Of a DNA stretch of 64,000 nt, positions 1 to 12,609 are shown in pieces. This DNA is from Panorpa germanica. Its lineage: Eukaryota > Arthropoda > Insecta > Mecoptera > Panorpidae. Under the pieces are notes generated by a model. That model did not search any database and was not told the DNA's origin. It was given only the letters and a program-made list of their open reading frames with translations. Position 1 is the first letter of the stretch. Each line of letters opens with the position of its first letter. The stretch is taken from positions 4,526,001-4,590,000 of the forward strand of contig OY783221.1 of assembly GCA_963678705.1 (NCBI GenBank). Reading direction: 5' to 3'. Both the position numbers and the translations under genes were made by a program.

Positions 1-1988
1 AACTGTGTTGCTCTTCACTGTCTTGTAGTATGCTTACTTGTGCCTCCACTATCAATGCGCAATATATTGAGTACAATAAAAGGATTAGTTCTAAGGAGGC
101 CATCAAATATTACGTATATGATATAATGACAATACCGTTAAGAATTATATATTTATTAGAAAATTATTTTTCAAAAATTTAAACAAATGAATAATTGTTT
201 TTTAATATACTTTCATCATCGATATTTTTAAGAAACTGAAAATTCTAATTCTAATTGCAAAATTAGAAGCTTGCTTTTGTAGTTTTTATTGGTTAAATTT
301 TTTAGAATCATCATTCGTTATCTTAAGCATCATATGCTAAAGAGTTATAAGGTGCCGTTTCCGGTGAAATCTTGAACGCCTACCGAGATCTAGTATCTGT
401 GAAATTATCATTTTCATTGTAATGTTTAAACTTTCTTGACACAGCTTCTTACAGAAACGTTTTTGGAAAGAACTTGTAAGTGCATCCGTAAACTTATTTA
501 TATTTATTTTACGTAAATCTACATTTGCAATTTTTATAAAATGTATTCAAATATTCCGATTTATATTTGAATGACCATCGTCCTTTTTATAATTAATCTA
601 AAAAGGTGTAAATGAAGACACTTCATTACCATATTATTCTTAAAAAGGACTTCTTCAGATTTTATACTGTCTAAAACGGTTTACTTAGGAAGTTAGCAGG
701 TGAAACGATATATTTACTTTTTTTAAAGTCACAAAATGTTGTGTTATAGGTAACTTGTGTTATTTAAACCTTAAAAGTGTTGTGTTTAGCAATTAATTTT
801 AGAAAAACAAAATTGTTATTTGAAAAGCAAAATAAAAGATTTGTTTAATTATTCGTCCTGCTTAGAATCTAAGACTATCTTATAATAAGGAGGTGATTAC
901 ATTATTATCAAAGCCGCGCCGAGACAAATTATTCCCAATAAAGTTAATCTTACAACATTAAGATAATAATAGTTGAAACGGGCCCAACATTTATGATCTT
1001 TTCTTCTATATAATTTCTAGTTGTGAAAACCAACCAATGAGAGAATTTCTTTAGAAATTGACATCCTTTTTATAAGATAAAACTTTATATTATATCAACA
1101 TTGTTTATATTTGATAAAAATAGATACTTGAGTGAATCACCGAGCTGCTGAGAATCAAGAAACAAGAAGCGAGAAGATAGATGGTTATTATTAGCTGAGA
1201 TCTTGTCAAATGAATTACACGAAGATGTCAATATTTGCTTCACACGCACGAGTGCGTTCTTGATATATGATACGAAGAAACCCCTTTCTCCTACCTTACA
1301 CCTCCAACCCAATCTCCTGCCTCCTGTCATCCCTCTATCTAAGCAGAAGACACAAAATGAAGTGATTTCTTTAACGCAGAGTATTGGAATATGATTGATA
1401 CTGTGTTTTACTTTTATTTCATATTCTGTTTTATCCAATTGCGGTGAGTGTACAATAATATCAGTCAGAAATCACCTCGATAAATCGGCAACATGGAAAT
1501 GCTCGATAGAGTAATAAATATATAGATTATGAATTTTTAACTTACCAATTATTTTCTCTTGGTTTCTTTGTCAAGAAATCTGAAACAATAAATTTGAAAT
1601 TAAAATCATTGTTGTAAGAGTTACTGATTTCATGAAATTTTTGAAATACTACACTTTATATTATAAAATACTACATTAACTAAACTTTTAACAATGTCAC
1701 AAAAATTTCAGAGTATTCATACAGGGAATGCGAGAAGAATGTTTCACAATAAATAACATATGCAAAATACGAACACAATTTACAATATGTGGTAATAATA
1801 ATATAATTAATACATAATATAAACGTGGCTTAGATTGAAATTTATGAGAATAGAATTCGGTATTTAACCCTCATATTGAAAACCTATAAAAACATTTATT
1901 TATATATACAAATACATGCATACATTTATATATTTACTTATGTATTTATGTTATCTTAGCTTATATATAATTTACAAGAATAGCTATT

Positions 1989-2016
1989 GAAAACCGAGAA
2001 CCGAAAACCGAAAACC
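1989..2016. repeat. Seven-base tandem repeat GAAAACC, four units
   Basis: GAAAACC, GAGAACC, GAAAACC, GAAAACC in direct order within AT-rich spacer. It is not the usual insect telomere unit. Confidence 0.75.
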
Positions 2017-3126
2017 ATAAACACGTGTCTATCAGAGTTTCAATATTTGAATTATGAAATACGTCGTCGACAGTATGAGTAGTTCGTTTCGTAGTGATGT
2101 CAAAAATATTTGAATGTTTTTAAGCATTCGCTTCGAGAAATCGATTTTCAAAGTCATTTTAAATTAATAATTAATAAATTGTGTGTATTCAATATTCAGT
2201 AGCTGTAATTCTATTTTAGAGTTACTGGTGTTGTAGCTGGGATTCAATTTCTAGTAAGTCTAGTAGTCGAAGTAAACAATTGCAACCAAAAAATGGCAAA
2301 ATTTTCACGTTTATATCACGTAACTGCACGTAACACTTATATCCAAAAAGCTAGTCATGTAATTTTGCTGGATAAATATTCGAAAACATTGCAAATGTTC
2401 TTGGCGATCTATAACATTTGCTTCTGTCTAAATACAAAGTATAAGAACCTTTTTTATATTGTGGCCAAAGGGTTCTCTCAGGAGAAAGTTTTATATTTTG
2501 ATATTTATGATTACACCACTGTGGTATTTCTTACATCAAAATATCACACTACGATCTACTCAGAGTCGCATAGTTCCGAACCATGGTGGCATATATGCAT
2601 ATTCATATATAACGTGAGCTGTATCAAACTTCTCTTGTATTTGGGAGTGAAACGATGAGAGATGAAAATGATACAGATATACAGGGCGGACAGTACAGCT
2701 GTACAATGGTGTATTAATAGGCATTAAAGTAAAAGGTTTATCTAATTATAAAGCGTACTAAAGTGAAACAATTTTTTTGGTTGAAGAATTGTCCTAGATA
2801 CTTTATGAACATTTGCATGCAAATATAATCAACACATTTGTTATGCTACAATGTATTTTAATTTATGCGTATGAGGTTTTGATATCTTAAAACTGCTAAC
2901 ATTTGTATGATGTTATCGGTGGCAGAACGGATATCGGAACTAAGCCCACAGCTATAAGTAAGTTTATCGAATAGTACGATACATTTTATTCTTGATTCAC
3001 CCCACTAGATCGAGTATTTGTCGAAGGCATTGGTGGCAGTGGCAATGCGTATTATATGAAACGTTGGTGTACGTATTGCCTATAGTGTGTTACTGTTTGC
3101 TTGATATATGTGTTTTTAGGGGGCAG

Positions 3127-3147
3127 CAATAGCAATAGCAATAGCAG
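3127..3147. repeat. GCAATA hexamer repeat
   Basis: GCAATAGCAATAGCAATAGC gives a poly-Leu run in the minus-strand frame 3052-3270, which is why that frame is open. No gene is called. Confidence 0.75.
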
Positions 3148-3515
3148 AGCGTAGCTCTTGTGCTGAAGCGGGGGTGTTTTTGTGTAAGTGGTTGACACGT
3201 TTCTAACTCGAACGGGAAATTGTTGGGGTAAGAATATATCGGGATGGGTATTTGTAAAACCGGGAATCACATGGGAAATATATTGCGAAATGTTGTAATA
3301 GGATAAAAAATATTAAGGAGCTTGAAATGTGTATCAGAAAGGTATTAGCTTACATTGAGAGGTGATTTAAAAATGTAATATGCCTCAAGCTAAAAATGTC
3401 ACTTTATTCTGAAATAATTAAAATTTATTCTGTCTCATTTTTTATTATATATTTATTCATGATTGGTAATTTAATCCTCGATTTTAATATGATTCCTTGT
3501 TTCGGTTTTTTTCAG

Positions 3516-3596
3516 CTGACGTTGATTTTGTTTTTAGTAATCAAAGCAGATTGGGGGACAATGGAAGGGGGTAGGTCTATATATAGTAACAGTTAA
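3516..3596 (+). other. Candidate terminal exon 1 of a cluster
   Basis: The strong acceptor TTTCGGTTTTTTTCAG ends at 3515. The following frame encodes LTLILFLVIKADWGTMEGG and continues seven residues to a stop. Its second half, GGGGGACAATGGAAGGGGG, is unusually GC-rich here. A donor-like GGGGTAGGT lies inside. It is not recognisable as a family. Confidence 0.25.
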
Positions 3597-4103
3597 ATTA
3601 TAACAAATCAATATGGCGACCAAGCAAACTCTGAACTTCTACATGCAATTATACAATGTAGACATAATTAAATCCACGGAAAAAGACAAGAAGTTTTAAC
3701 AAGAATATCAAGTCTAACATTAATCTCTTGTGCATTTGTTGATGCAATCACTTGTTTAGGTAGATTATTTCTTTTTTCCATTCATTTCAATTTATTCCAT
3801 TTCCGAAAATCGAGCTAAACCTAAGACTAATTCATTGTTAAAAACTAAGACAAACTGCCTCAGACATCCGCAGGATACCTTTAATTTTGAAGACGTTAAC
3901 TGGTTTTTTGGTTTTTTTTTTTACATTATGCTGATAGATAATACTGCTATCATATTTACTAAGTATTAGCGAACTACAGCCTAATTTAAACATAAAAGTT
4001 ATTGAAAACAAATGATTCAAATTTATAATCAACAAAATTAAATTTACAAACACGATTTAACATATTTTGCATTTTATTAGAAATTACACCCACTTCTTTC
4101 CAG

Positions 4104-4154
4104 CAGCACTATGGCCTTCCTTCTGCTCCTGTCAACACCGCGCCGTTGAACTAA
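4104..4154 (+). other. Candidate terminal exon 2 of a cluster, QHYGLPSAPVNTAPLN
   Basis: The acceptor CACTTCTTTCCAG is followed directly by CAG, giving a tandem CAGCAG acceptor. The frame encodes QHYGLPSAPVNTAPLN and then TAA. The 51 bases are about 60 percent GC, while both flanks are about 70 percent AT, which suggests constraint. If real, it is the last exon of an upstream plus-strand gene not otherwise visible. The family is unknown. Confidence 0.35.
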
Positions 4155-4290
4155 CTCGTTTTCTGTAACTTATGATCTAGTTTTATATGATAGTTACAGC
4201 GTATAAAGAATGAATACAGTTTCATACATTATTGATTCTAATCTTTTTCATTGAAAATGAATTTCTAAGCTGCATAATAAAACATTGCAG

Positions 4291-4374
4291 GCCCCCAATT
4301 CGCTGCGGGAAGTGCTGAAAATCGTGGCTTGTTTGTTAACTACCAGAGGCGCACTGTCTGATTTATTATTGTAA
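4291..4374 (+). other. Candidate terminal exon 3 of a cluster
   Basis: AACATTGCAG precedes a GC-rich stretch whose frame runs APNSLREVLKIVACLL and then eleven residues to TAA, 27 codons in all. The GC content drops back at the stop. The polypyrimidine tract is weak. With 4104-4154 it could form alternative last exons of one gene. The family is unknown. Confidence 0.3.
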
Positions 4375-7125
4375 ATTAACACAAATCTTTGTAGATTGTT
4401 GTTTGGTCTATACTCTATTGTGATATGTCTGTATTTATTGTGAATTATGCCATTTATTTTTACTAGATAAATAACTAAATCTAGAATATCTCAGGAATAA
4501 ATAGTATTATAGTATATAATATTGGTACAATACTATTTGAAATAAGTCTAGCTCAAGTAACTTTTATGCCACTCTGCGTAGTCCAAACACCTAAACTCTT
4601 TCCCAACTTGAACCCAGTTCAGTCAGACTCATGTAGTAACCTTTGCAAAAGTTATCAGAAATGTCTATCGTCATTTTGTCAGTTTCAGGGATTGTTTATA
4701 TTAAGATAATGTATAAGCTGGTCTAGGGCTGTTCTATGAATTACAGGATGAAATATCGCCAGCTGTTTCTTAATTCTTCTAAGGTTGCTTATTCAAATTA
4801 AATTAGTATAATATCCTAATGGTGGTTTACGTATTTCTCTCTCTCTCTCTCTCTTTTCATCATAATCATCATACGAAAGTTCTCTACTCCGATATCTGCT
4901 TTCCTTCGTTTTTCTTGTTACTTCCAGTCTCCTTTTTTCTCCGTTCTATCGCCATACATTCATTTCTTCATCTCGTTTCCTTACTACTCTACTTTTTCTT
5001 ACTACTTCTTCTATTTGCTTATCTCTTTTCTACTTTCTTCTGTCACCTAGTGTGCCGTCCTCTACTTTGGTAATTCTTATCTTGTCCTCCACAGCCTTTT
5101 CTTTAACAACCAAGAATAACCAACACATTTTGGTACCTGAGTAGGGCACAGTCCTGCTGTAAATTACTTGCAATAAACTAAGCCGTATAAATTGTTACGA
5201 TGATGTTAATCCACTGCTTGCAACTCTGGTACAACTATTCTAGAACCTTCTTCAATTGTTTCACAGGATGAACGAGATTTTTAATTCTTATTTCCAATAA
5301 TTAAAATCTGATATATCATCTTATTAAAAACAACTATCATTGAAGAACACACTCATTACGTGCTAAGAGCATGACTAGGTGATTTCTTCACATCCGGACG
5401 TCTATGTGTTAGCATCGTATGGTCCGTCCCGTCCATCTCTAGTTCAGGGCTCTTAGCGGGTGGGTAATGGAAGTATTCCATAAGCCCCTTTAGGGTGAAA
5501 ACAATTCTGAATTGTTCAATGTTGAATGTTCATTGCTGTTATTATGAAGGAGATTAAATCGGATCAGTAAGATCAGCGAATGATTTGCTATTTGCCATTT
5601 GCCTAACGTGCACTGTACTGTACTAGGAACAGAACAGAACAAAATAACACATACTATTAACTATTCAGCAACTACAATAGTACCCGGAATATCCATCGTT
5701 ACAGCATCACGTGATTAAGCGTAGTCCAGGGAAACTATGACTTTCAAAAGTCATTTTATTATTGACAATTAAAATAAAAATTCATTATAATTTTGTATAT
5801 TAAATTAACAGTGAGTATTATACGTATCTTTATTATAATTTATTAATAACGTAAAATTATATTAGAAAACCATTTATAACGCACCGCACACAAAATGGTT
5901 TTATTTTACATTCACATAATATTTTATTTAAACAAGACCTAATAATACTTAGCCTAACAATGTCTCATTTTATTATTTCATAGCTATTCTAAAAGCATTT
6001 TATTCTTAATAATTCTTAATTGTCCTTAAAAAGTTTGCTAAAAGCTGTTTGCTGTTTGAGTGTGCTAAAACGCAAAAAGGTAGATTTATTTTTCAAAAAG
6101 CTGTAGAACGGGTCATAAAACTTTGTATATTATGTAAATTCGTTTACGTAACATGTACTTATGTTATGCTAGATTCACTATTATTACACGTTAGTGTTTT
6201 TAGCGGGAATGAATGAAGTGAATGCAAAAGTACGTGATCCCCTGTGAATTAAATAAAGAAACAAGGTACAATTCAGTGCTGGCTTATACTAGATGACACC
6301 AAACTACTCATTTTTTCTTATTTATAAAGGAAACAATCAATTTTAAGGAACATATTAGCCAATTAACTGTGACACATCTCTCATTTCAAATCACAACTCC
6401 CCTGTAACATGCCCTGTATAGACGCCTTCTGCATTAGAAGATTTCTCAAATTACTATTCCCGTATTTAATACTATTATTCTAATTAATTATATTTATGGA
6501 ATTGGACGTCAGCTGATAACTTTGAGCGAACTTAACAAGTTCATTTTAGTCAAACACAGGTCTCGGAAAAATCGTCTAATATTAAAGGCGTCTTTACAAA
6601 GTTATAAAATGGAGACCCCTGTCATTACTGAATATCAACTTTCTCTCAATTTTAAATTCATTTAAATGTAGAAGTTCTACTGGACTATAAATTCATAACC
6701 CAGCAAATATGCACGCCACAGAACATCAACAAACATAAAAGGATATTGAAGTACGAGTACAGCAGCTGTACATTGTTGAGTTTTATTCAATTTGATTTGA
6801 ACAACATTCATACTATACATAATCGTAATCCTCTAAGCAATAAGCGTCTAGCCCCACCAATATTCATCAATATTCTCGTAATATCACAGCGCTAAACTCA
6901 TCGATTAGTATTTTAAAATATATTTCTTTTAAACTCATTGAACCATGAAATGTTATCCATGTTTATTAATAAATAAATAAATTTCACACTTTATTTAAGA
7001 ATCAATTGCGTTCTGTTTGTATAAAAAGTTTTCAAATGCAAATGTACAAAATACATGAATTAAAGTAGAAAATCTGTATTATAGAAATAGTTTTTGAAAT
7101 GTTGCAAAATTGTATTTTATTTCAG
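4375..7125. other. AT-rich spacer or intron
   Basis: Contains the CT repeat, a GC-richer patch at 5390-5470 with no open frame, and a palindromic GTACAGCAGCTGTAC at about 6757. No gene seen. Confidence 0.5.
4836..4855. repeat. CT microsatellite
   Basis: Ten CT units within a broader pyrimidine-rich stretch (4830-5080). The Ser/Leu/Phe-rich frame 4819-5073 comes from this composition and is not a gene. Confidence 0.85.
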
Positions 7126-7309
7126 TGAACCAGAGCGATGATGCGTTACAGCAGATTGTTGAGTATTTGGGTTCGATACACATTTTAAAAAAATGTATTT
7201 TATTTACTTGGCAAGTTGAGAACTTACCCTACCTTCTGATTTTCGATTTATTAAAAAAGTCTGTTTGCAAAACTTATTTAAAGATAATAACTAATCAGCT
7301 TGCTAATTA
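7126..7309 (+). other. Candidate terminal exon, NQSDDALQQIVEYLG
   Basis: The acceptor TGTATTTTATTTCAG ends at 7125. After one leftover codon position the frame reads NQSDDALQQIVEYLGSIH, with GC-richer, codon-like use, then continues about 40 more hydrophobic, AT-driven residues to TAG at 7309. The first third looks coding; the rest may be run-on. No family recognised. Confidence 0.3.
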
Positions 7310-8246
7310 GAAATGGCGTATTACGCGTGAACTCTATGTTACACAATCGTACAAATATCTCTGAAGAAGGATACTGAGTGAACTGAATATACACATTTAA
7401 ATAAACAAACAAACCATACATCGTATTGAAATTTCAACATCACGTTACACAATTTGAATATAATCAGAACTTATTTTAAATAATCAGTTCTCTCTCACAA
7501 CAATAATATATTATATTTTATGTTTATTTAGAACACAAATAAATCTAAATGCAAATATTGATAGTAAATATGAAATCAAATAAATAAACAATAGATATAT
7601 GATATACGAACATACATATGAGTATATTTGAAATAATATGTAGGTATATTGAAATATCAAAAAGATGGTTAAATAGAATATCACACCATGAGGACTGACA
7701 CAATGCACCATGATTGTTAGTTTTATCGTTTTGTTTATTTTTTAAAAGGCCCGTAATTTGTAAATATTTATATTAGATATCACACGAGGATTCAAAATGT
7801 TATCTTAAGATTAAAAATGTAACATATATATTCCAGTAAAAATACGATAAACACTAAATATTATATTTAAATTAGCTAGTAATGAAATAATAATATTGTT
7901 ATATGATTTTTAAATAATAGCTAGTTTCTTTATACCTTAACACACATACAAGTATACCTAATTTGTTAGTACTTGTACCTTATCGAGAGATGTACAAGTG
8001 ACTCACTGCACTCTATTTTTAAACTCAGAAGATCTCTATCTTCTAAACTAATTATCATTCTAGTTTCGTACTGTGAACAGACAGCGTCAAATTCAATTTT
8101 AATATTTTGTTTTATTCTAAATTCATAATTTAAAGTATATATTCTAAATTCATATTCTAAGTTCTTATTCTAATTATATAAAAACTATATTTCATGAAGA
8201 CGAAAGAACCTAAGGCTTAAAAATCTTTTAGTGATGCTATACTTAT

Positions 8247-8249
<3 letters not shown>

Positions 8250-8340
<91 letters not shown>
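8250..8340. repeat. TA microsatellite, about 45 units
   Basis: An uninterrupted run of alternating T and A of about 90 bases. It can form cruciforms and is likely polymorphic. It is the longest simple repeat in the window. Confidence 0.97.
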
Positions 8341-8344
<4 letters not shown>

Positions 8345-8820
8345 TAATCTTGCATAAAAACTTTTATTAATGTCAGAAATCGTAAATTTATGGTGAAAGA
8401 TAACTTTTATTATCTAATCTTACATTATATTAACATAAGAAAATGTTATGTAGCAGGTTAACTTTTTTATATTAAATAAAGCTTAAATATAGGTAACTGT
8501 GTTTAGCGGGATATGTATGGTTAGTCTTAGATGTGTTATCGTCGATATTTTCAACAAGATACCTTCGAAAATGAACTGAATCTCACAAAGACGTTGTCAG
8601 TTAGATATTAGGCCCGGAGCAGTCATGCGTATGCCTCCTAGATTTTCTTATATATATTAACATATATGACTTAGTGTAAGGTTATGAAAATGGTAACAGT
8701 TAGAGGTTTTTGCCTTAAGGGCCTAATTTGTCGCAACTTTATATGTTCCGATAGCCTATACTTAGTAGCCGGACTGTCTTGAGACAATGGACGTATATAA
8801 ATCTATATACTGCTTTCTAT

Positions 8821-8915
8821 TTTTTTTTTTTTAAATATTTTATTGTACCACAAATTGGCGCTGTGTTTTTTATCAATAACGACAAACATTTGCACAGCGG
8901 CGCCTTCAGTTAATC
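8821..8915 (-). mobile_element. Possible retroposon tail, minus strand
   Basis: A 12-base poly(T) adjoins ATTTTATTGTACC (an AATAAA signal on the minus strand) and then GGCGCTGTG ... CACAGCGGCGCC, an inverted repeat about 45 bases apart. The layout suits a short retroposed sequence with its tail at the left. Confidence 0.3.
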
Positions 8916-9574
8916 AACACAACCTACGTGTATATTAATCAATTAATTATATTCAATTAAAATGAAATCACTATGAATGTTCAAACCACAAGTTGCTGAT
9001 TTGTTGACCAATGTTGGCAAACATTGCGTTTTTATAATTTATTCCACTTGATAAGTCCATTTTAATATAAACAAATAGTGTAATCTAACAAAGTAACACA
9101 TTTTATAATAAATGGATATAAATTACGTCCTGGAAATAAAAATGACATGCTATGAATGCCAAGTGCCAAGTAAAAACCACCAGGTGTAAAACTTATATTA
9201 TATTTTAAACAGAAATATAAAAATACACAATTCATTACATCTAATATACATATGTATATAAATATGAGTAATAACAGAAATTTCCCACATTTTTATTAAA
9301 GTAATTCATATTATTATGTGTTTACAAGTGTATGTGTATGTGTCATTCTTTGTAGAAGTATAAAAAGATACATGGCGAAATTGTTGATAAGCAAATATTT
9401 ACGCATAGCATCTTCATTATCAAAGTACTAAATTAGAATTATTAATTGTATAATAATGATATTAGAAAAGAACCTTATCCACCACTTCAATTCCGTGGAA
9501 TTAATTTGTTAAGGATGTTGTAACGCTACAGCTGTTGGAGTTTACAACATTTTTATTAAGTATTTCTTGGTTGT

Positions 9575-9670
9575 AGACAGAGGCGGATTAAATAGAGGGT
9601 GCACGAACTGTTAACGCTATTTGACCCCATGAATACTCTCAGTACATCGCTGTGACTCAATCCAGGCCTG
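9575..9670 (+). repeat. Possible hAT-type terminus CAGAGGCGGATTAA
   Basis: CAGAGGCGGATTAA resembles hAT element ends. Weaker relatives lie at about 12029 (CAGAGGCGAATTA) and 22709 (CAGGGGTGGATTAAG). No 8-bp duplication or partner end was found, so it is only a remnant call. Confidence 0.25.
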
Positions 9671-9889
9671 ACCGTGACATCTGTATAATAATTATTAATA
9701 TATTCCTTAAGGAAGGTGCTTATTCATTAGATATTCTGATTCGGGATTTATGGACCACACGACGCGTGTAAAAATATTCGATTGGAATTGAGTATTAATA
9801 ATTAATTTTATATAATTATTAACTTTTAATTGAGAGAACCCTAACCGACCTAAACCCACAAACAAAACCATTGCTTTTCAGAGACCAAG

Positions 9890-10130
9890 GACAGTTGAAT
9901 TTGAGACAAACCCAACAGGGAATGTTACACAGTAAACTATTTGGTGAAATGCTCGCTACGTGGTGTGTCAGTCAACGCAAGAAGCCTTCTGTAGTGCGCA
10001 TCAAATTTTTCATCGTTGGAAGTTTGAAAGGTAAAGTGTTTTCTCCATTTGTAGTACATGACTTAGACATTTCTTATGAACGACTGAACTATGACTAAAC
10101 TTCTTCATGGCAAAAATCGTAGTACCTTAA
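9890..10130 (+). mobile_element. Degenerate relative of the CCCAGTAAAC MITE
   Basis: ACAGTAAACTATTTGGTGAA at about 9930 resembles the MITE left end, and TTATGAACGACTGAA near 10074 resembles the internal block found at about 14920 in copy 1. The following CTTCTTCATGGCAAAAATC matches more weakly. It is shorter than the full element and diverged, so it is an old or related copy. The open frame 9871-10098 runs through it and ends in the repeat-derived block, so I do not call it a gene. Confidence 0.55.
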
Positions 10131-10861
10131 GTAGGTAATTATGTTTAGGAATTATTCAATAAAGGCTAAAATAAACGTTTTTTAGTGATTTTAGTATCCT
10201 CTTTCCAAACAAGACAGCCTTGTATGAGCCCTAAGCTGAAAAGTTATATGTTACTCGAATGATATTAAGTAAATACTAGATCGTAATTGTTATAACAATA
10301 ATTAGAAAATATATTAAAGCGCGTCAACAACTTTAAGACCAATATGAATATATTCTCGTTAAAATAAGAAGATACGATTCTTGAAATAATTAATTTGATC
10401 TTATAAAGTAAACAACCCAACGCAACGCTTCGTTATCGTAATTAGAGTGAGATATTTATGTTGATAGTACTGTTTATTTTTAAATCATAGTATCATATTT
10501 ATTAAATAATTAATTAGTTTATTTATTAAATATGTCATGTGAATGACGCGTAGTTAGTCTACTTATCTAATTTTGATTCATATTTTATTAATTATCATTA
10601 ATTTTCTTATAGTTTACATCTGTTGATCGAATAGATCTAATGAGAAAAAGTAAAGTGTATCGACAAAGGAACTTATTTCTAATGTTTCATTAGAGGCGAT
10701 AAATCAATTAGCGGCATCTTTATACTTAAGAGATATGTATAAACATTTTGATATAAATTTTTCTTTAATTATTATACGTTGTCTTCTTTTTTAACTTTAT
10801 ATCACACATAGCAGAGGTGAGCCAAGAGTCAATCGCGTGAGAAGAGCTAATATGTCATGCT

Positions 10862-10930
10862 ATTCATGTAGAAATTGTCTTGCAGTGCAATTTTCAAGTT
10901 TGCTAGCTTACAACAAGCTAATTAAAGTGT
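10862..10930 (+). repeat. Short palindromic repeat family, copy A
   Basis: GTAGAAATTGTCTTGCAGTG is followed by a perfect internal hairpin TAGCTT-ACAAC-AAGCTA. The same layout recurs at 16565-16700, 16851-16914, 38518-38602, 39746-39830 and 46032-46140. The unit is about 80 bases, and its outer arms in other copies are CTCAGGTAGAAA and TTTCTACCTGAG. No protein is encoded. Confidence 0.5.
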
Positions 10931-11261
10931 TTCTTTGCGTTATATACATTGCCAGCTGGCTAAACGTACATATGCTTCGATTGTAAAAGCACTTAAACGC
11001 TCTATTGTGACAAATCTGCAGAACGTGTGAATAAACAAGACTTCTATGCCCTACAAACTCTATTTCAAATTAGAATTTTCCCGCTAGTCACCCTGCGCAT
11101 ATGCATGTCGATATCTCCACAGTAGTTAAATAGAATCAAATAATATATCATTACATTTAACAACGTGTTGAGGTCCAATGATCTCAAACAACAAATCAGT
11201 AGAGTTGATGTCGATATACCCGAATAAAATAGCAAAAATGTGTAGAGAAACAAGTAGTACA

Positions 11262-11415
11262 TAGGGCGGTCGTCTGACGACTGACAGATCGGGTGGTTGA
11301 GGGTTTGTTGGGCGCCTGTAGGGAATTACCTAGCACGTGGCCATGGTTCACGTCCCCAAAACGAGATCGTAGTGGAATAACGAGGACAACGGGAAAACTG
11401 AACCGGGATAAGGTC
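11262..11415. promoter_or_regulatory. GC-rich island with E-box, possible enhancer
   Basis: About 150 bases have much higher GC than the flanks. They contain the E-box CACGTG within GCACGTGGCC and a near-palindrome ACGTGGCCATGGTTCACGT. No open frame or splice pair is convincing, so a regulatory or transposon origin is equally possible. Confidence 0.3.
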
Positions 11416-11689
11416 GTTTTGTCATAGCTTTAATTATGTGCGTTTATGGTATTAGGTTTATAATAATCGTTTTTATCTACATGGATACCTTAAACTCCGT
11501 AAGATTATATATGTGCCTAAGGGCCGTTTTTTTCCAATTATCTGTTAAATGGGGTTTATTATTCACCTTGGTTGATACTTTTGTATCTGGACCATAACTG
11601 TAGTTTAAGCAAGCAAAATACCTCGGTTTTATTTTGTGTTAGTTTGCTGTGATCGATCTGTGACATAACTAAAATTCAAAAACTCCATT

Positions 11690-12000
11690 TTTAGGTTAAA
11701 CATTTATGCCATAGCTTGTTTTCAGTAGGACCACAAACTTATTTCGAAACTTCGAGATTTTGAGTGTCCTGTGTTGTGATGTTTCTATCATTATTCCACT
11801 TCAATTATAGTTCGCATCAACTTTATCTTCATTTGTATTTCGGAGTGGTTTCGCCATTTGTATCCGATAAAGTAGACATTTCATATGAACGACTGTGAGA
11901 AACTAAACTGTAAATGAACTCTCTCACGACAAAAAAATCATACGCACCTTCAATATGACGGCAAAGTAACTCCGAAAGGAATACTCCTGCAATACTTTTA
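11690..12000 (+). mobile_element. Second degenerate relative of the CCCAGTAAAC MITE
   Basis: The block CATTTCATATGAACGACTG (about 11878) and the following CTCTCACGACAAAAAAATC match the same internal region as the MITE copies and the 9.9-kb relative. The left part also matches the 9.9-kb copy (CTTGTTTTCAG..., ...CATTTGTA). Termini are eroded. It suggests a broader, older family from which the young 375-bp MITE derives. Confidence 0.45.
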
Positions 12001-12609
12001 AATTCTACGAGATTCTATATATCACAAACAGAGGCGAATTATGTGCAAGGCACAGTGGGTCACGACTCAATTGTTACTAGATACAACTGAATTTACAGTG
12101 TCCTCAATCAGGTGATCGCTACTGGAAAAGTGATGATATTAGGTTATATTGTATAAGTTTTTCTAATGTTTCTAAGTTATCATTAAAATTTAAAAATACC
12201 TCTTTCTAAAGGTATCTAAGCACCTAAACCTACTTACATATATTTAAGGTTTCTACAACCTACAAAAAATTACCTGTAACATCACGTTTAGGTTTATATT
12301 ATTATATTAAACTACATGAAGTTACTTGTTGTGTTGAATGTTGCACTAATGAAAATTCAGCTTAAGATTTAAGTGAGTAAGAGTGGACGATTAGTCCTAA
12401 ACGCCTAATTTAGTATACATATGTCACAATAAATGGTCCTGTCGATAAAACTCTCTCATAATAACAACATAGCATTAACAATTAATGTCTTCTGTTGACG
12501 CAATTTGCTACAGACGCTGATTTGTTGGTTTCGATCTGTACTAAAGTATTGTAATTATCCAGTTGATGAACCTTTCACCTTAATCCTTAGTTTGAACGCA
12601 CTCATACTT

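Larger units (their letters stand above)
1..3515. other. AT-rich spacer, no gene seen
   Basis: Apart from two small tandem repeats I see no coding sequence. Frames 1085-1438, 1203-1394 and 2293-2658 lack domains or splice context. A minus-strand acceptor/donor pair around 1546-1579 (TTTATTGTTTCAG ... GTAAGTT) is of the quality expected by chance. Confidence 0.5.

Noticed and set aside
1546..1579. 34-nt minus-strand exon-like segment between TTTCAG and GTAAGTT
   Set aside because: AT-rich, two of three frames stop; pairings of this quality are expected by chance in this composition.
4819..5073. Leu/Ser/Phe-rich frame beginning MVVYVFLSLSLSF, like a membrane protein
   Set aside because: It is the translation of a CT-repeat and pyrimidine-rich stretch; hydrophobicity follows from composition.
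9871..10098. 75-codon frame RDQGQLNLRQTQQG... after a TTTTCAG acceptor
   Set aside because: The region is a diverged MITE-family copy, and the same acceptor-like block recurs in the 11.7-kb copy, so it is repeat-derived.
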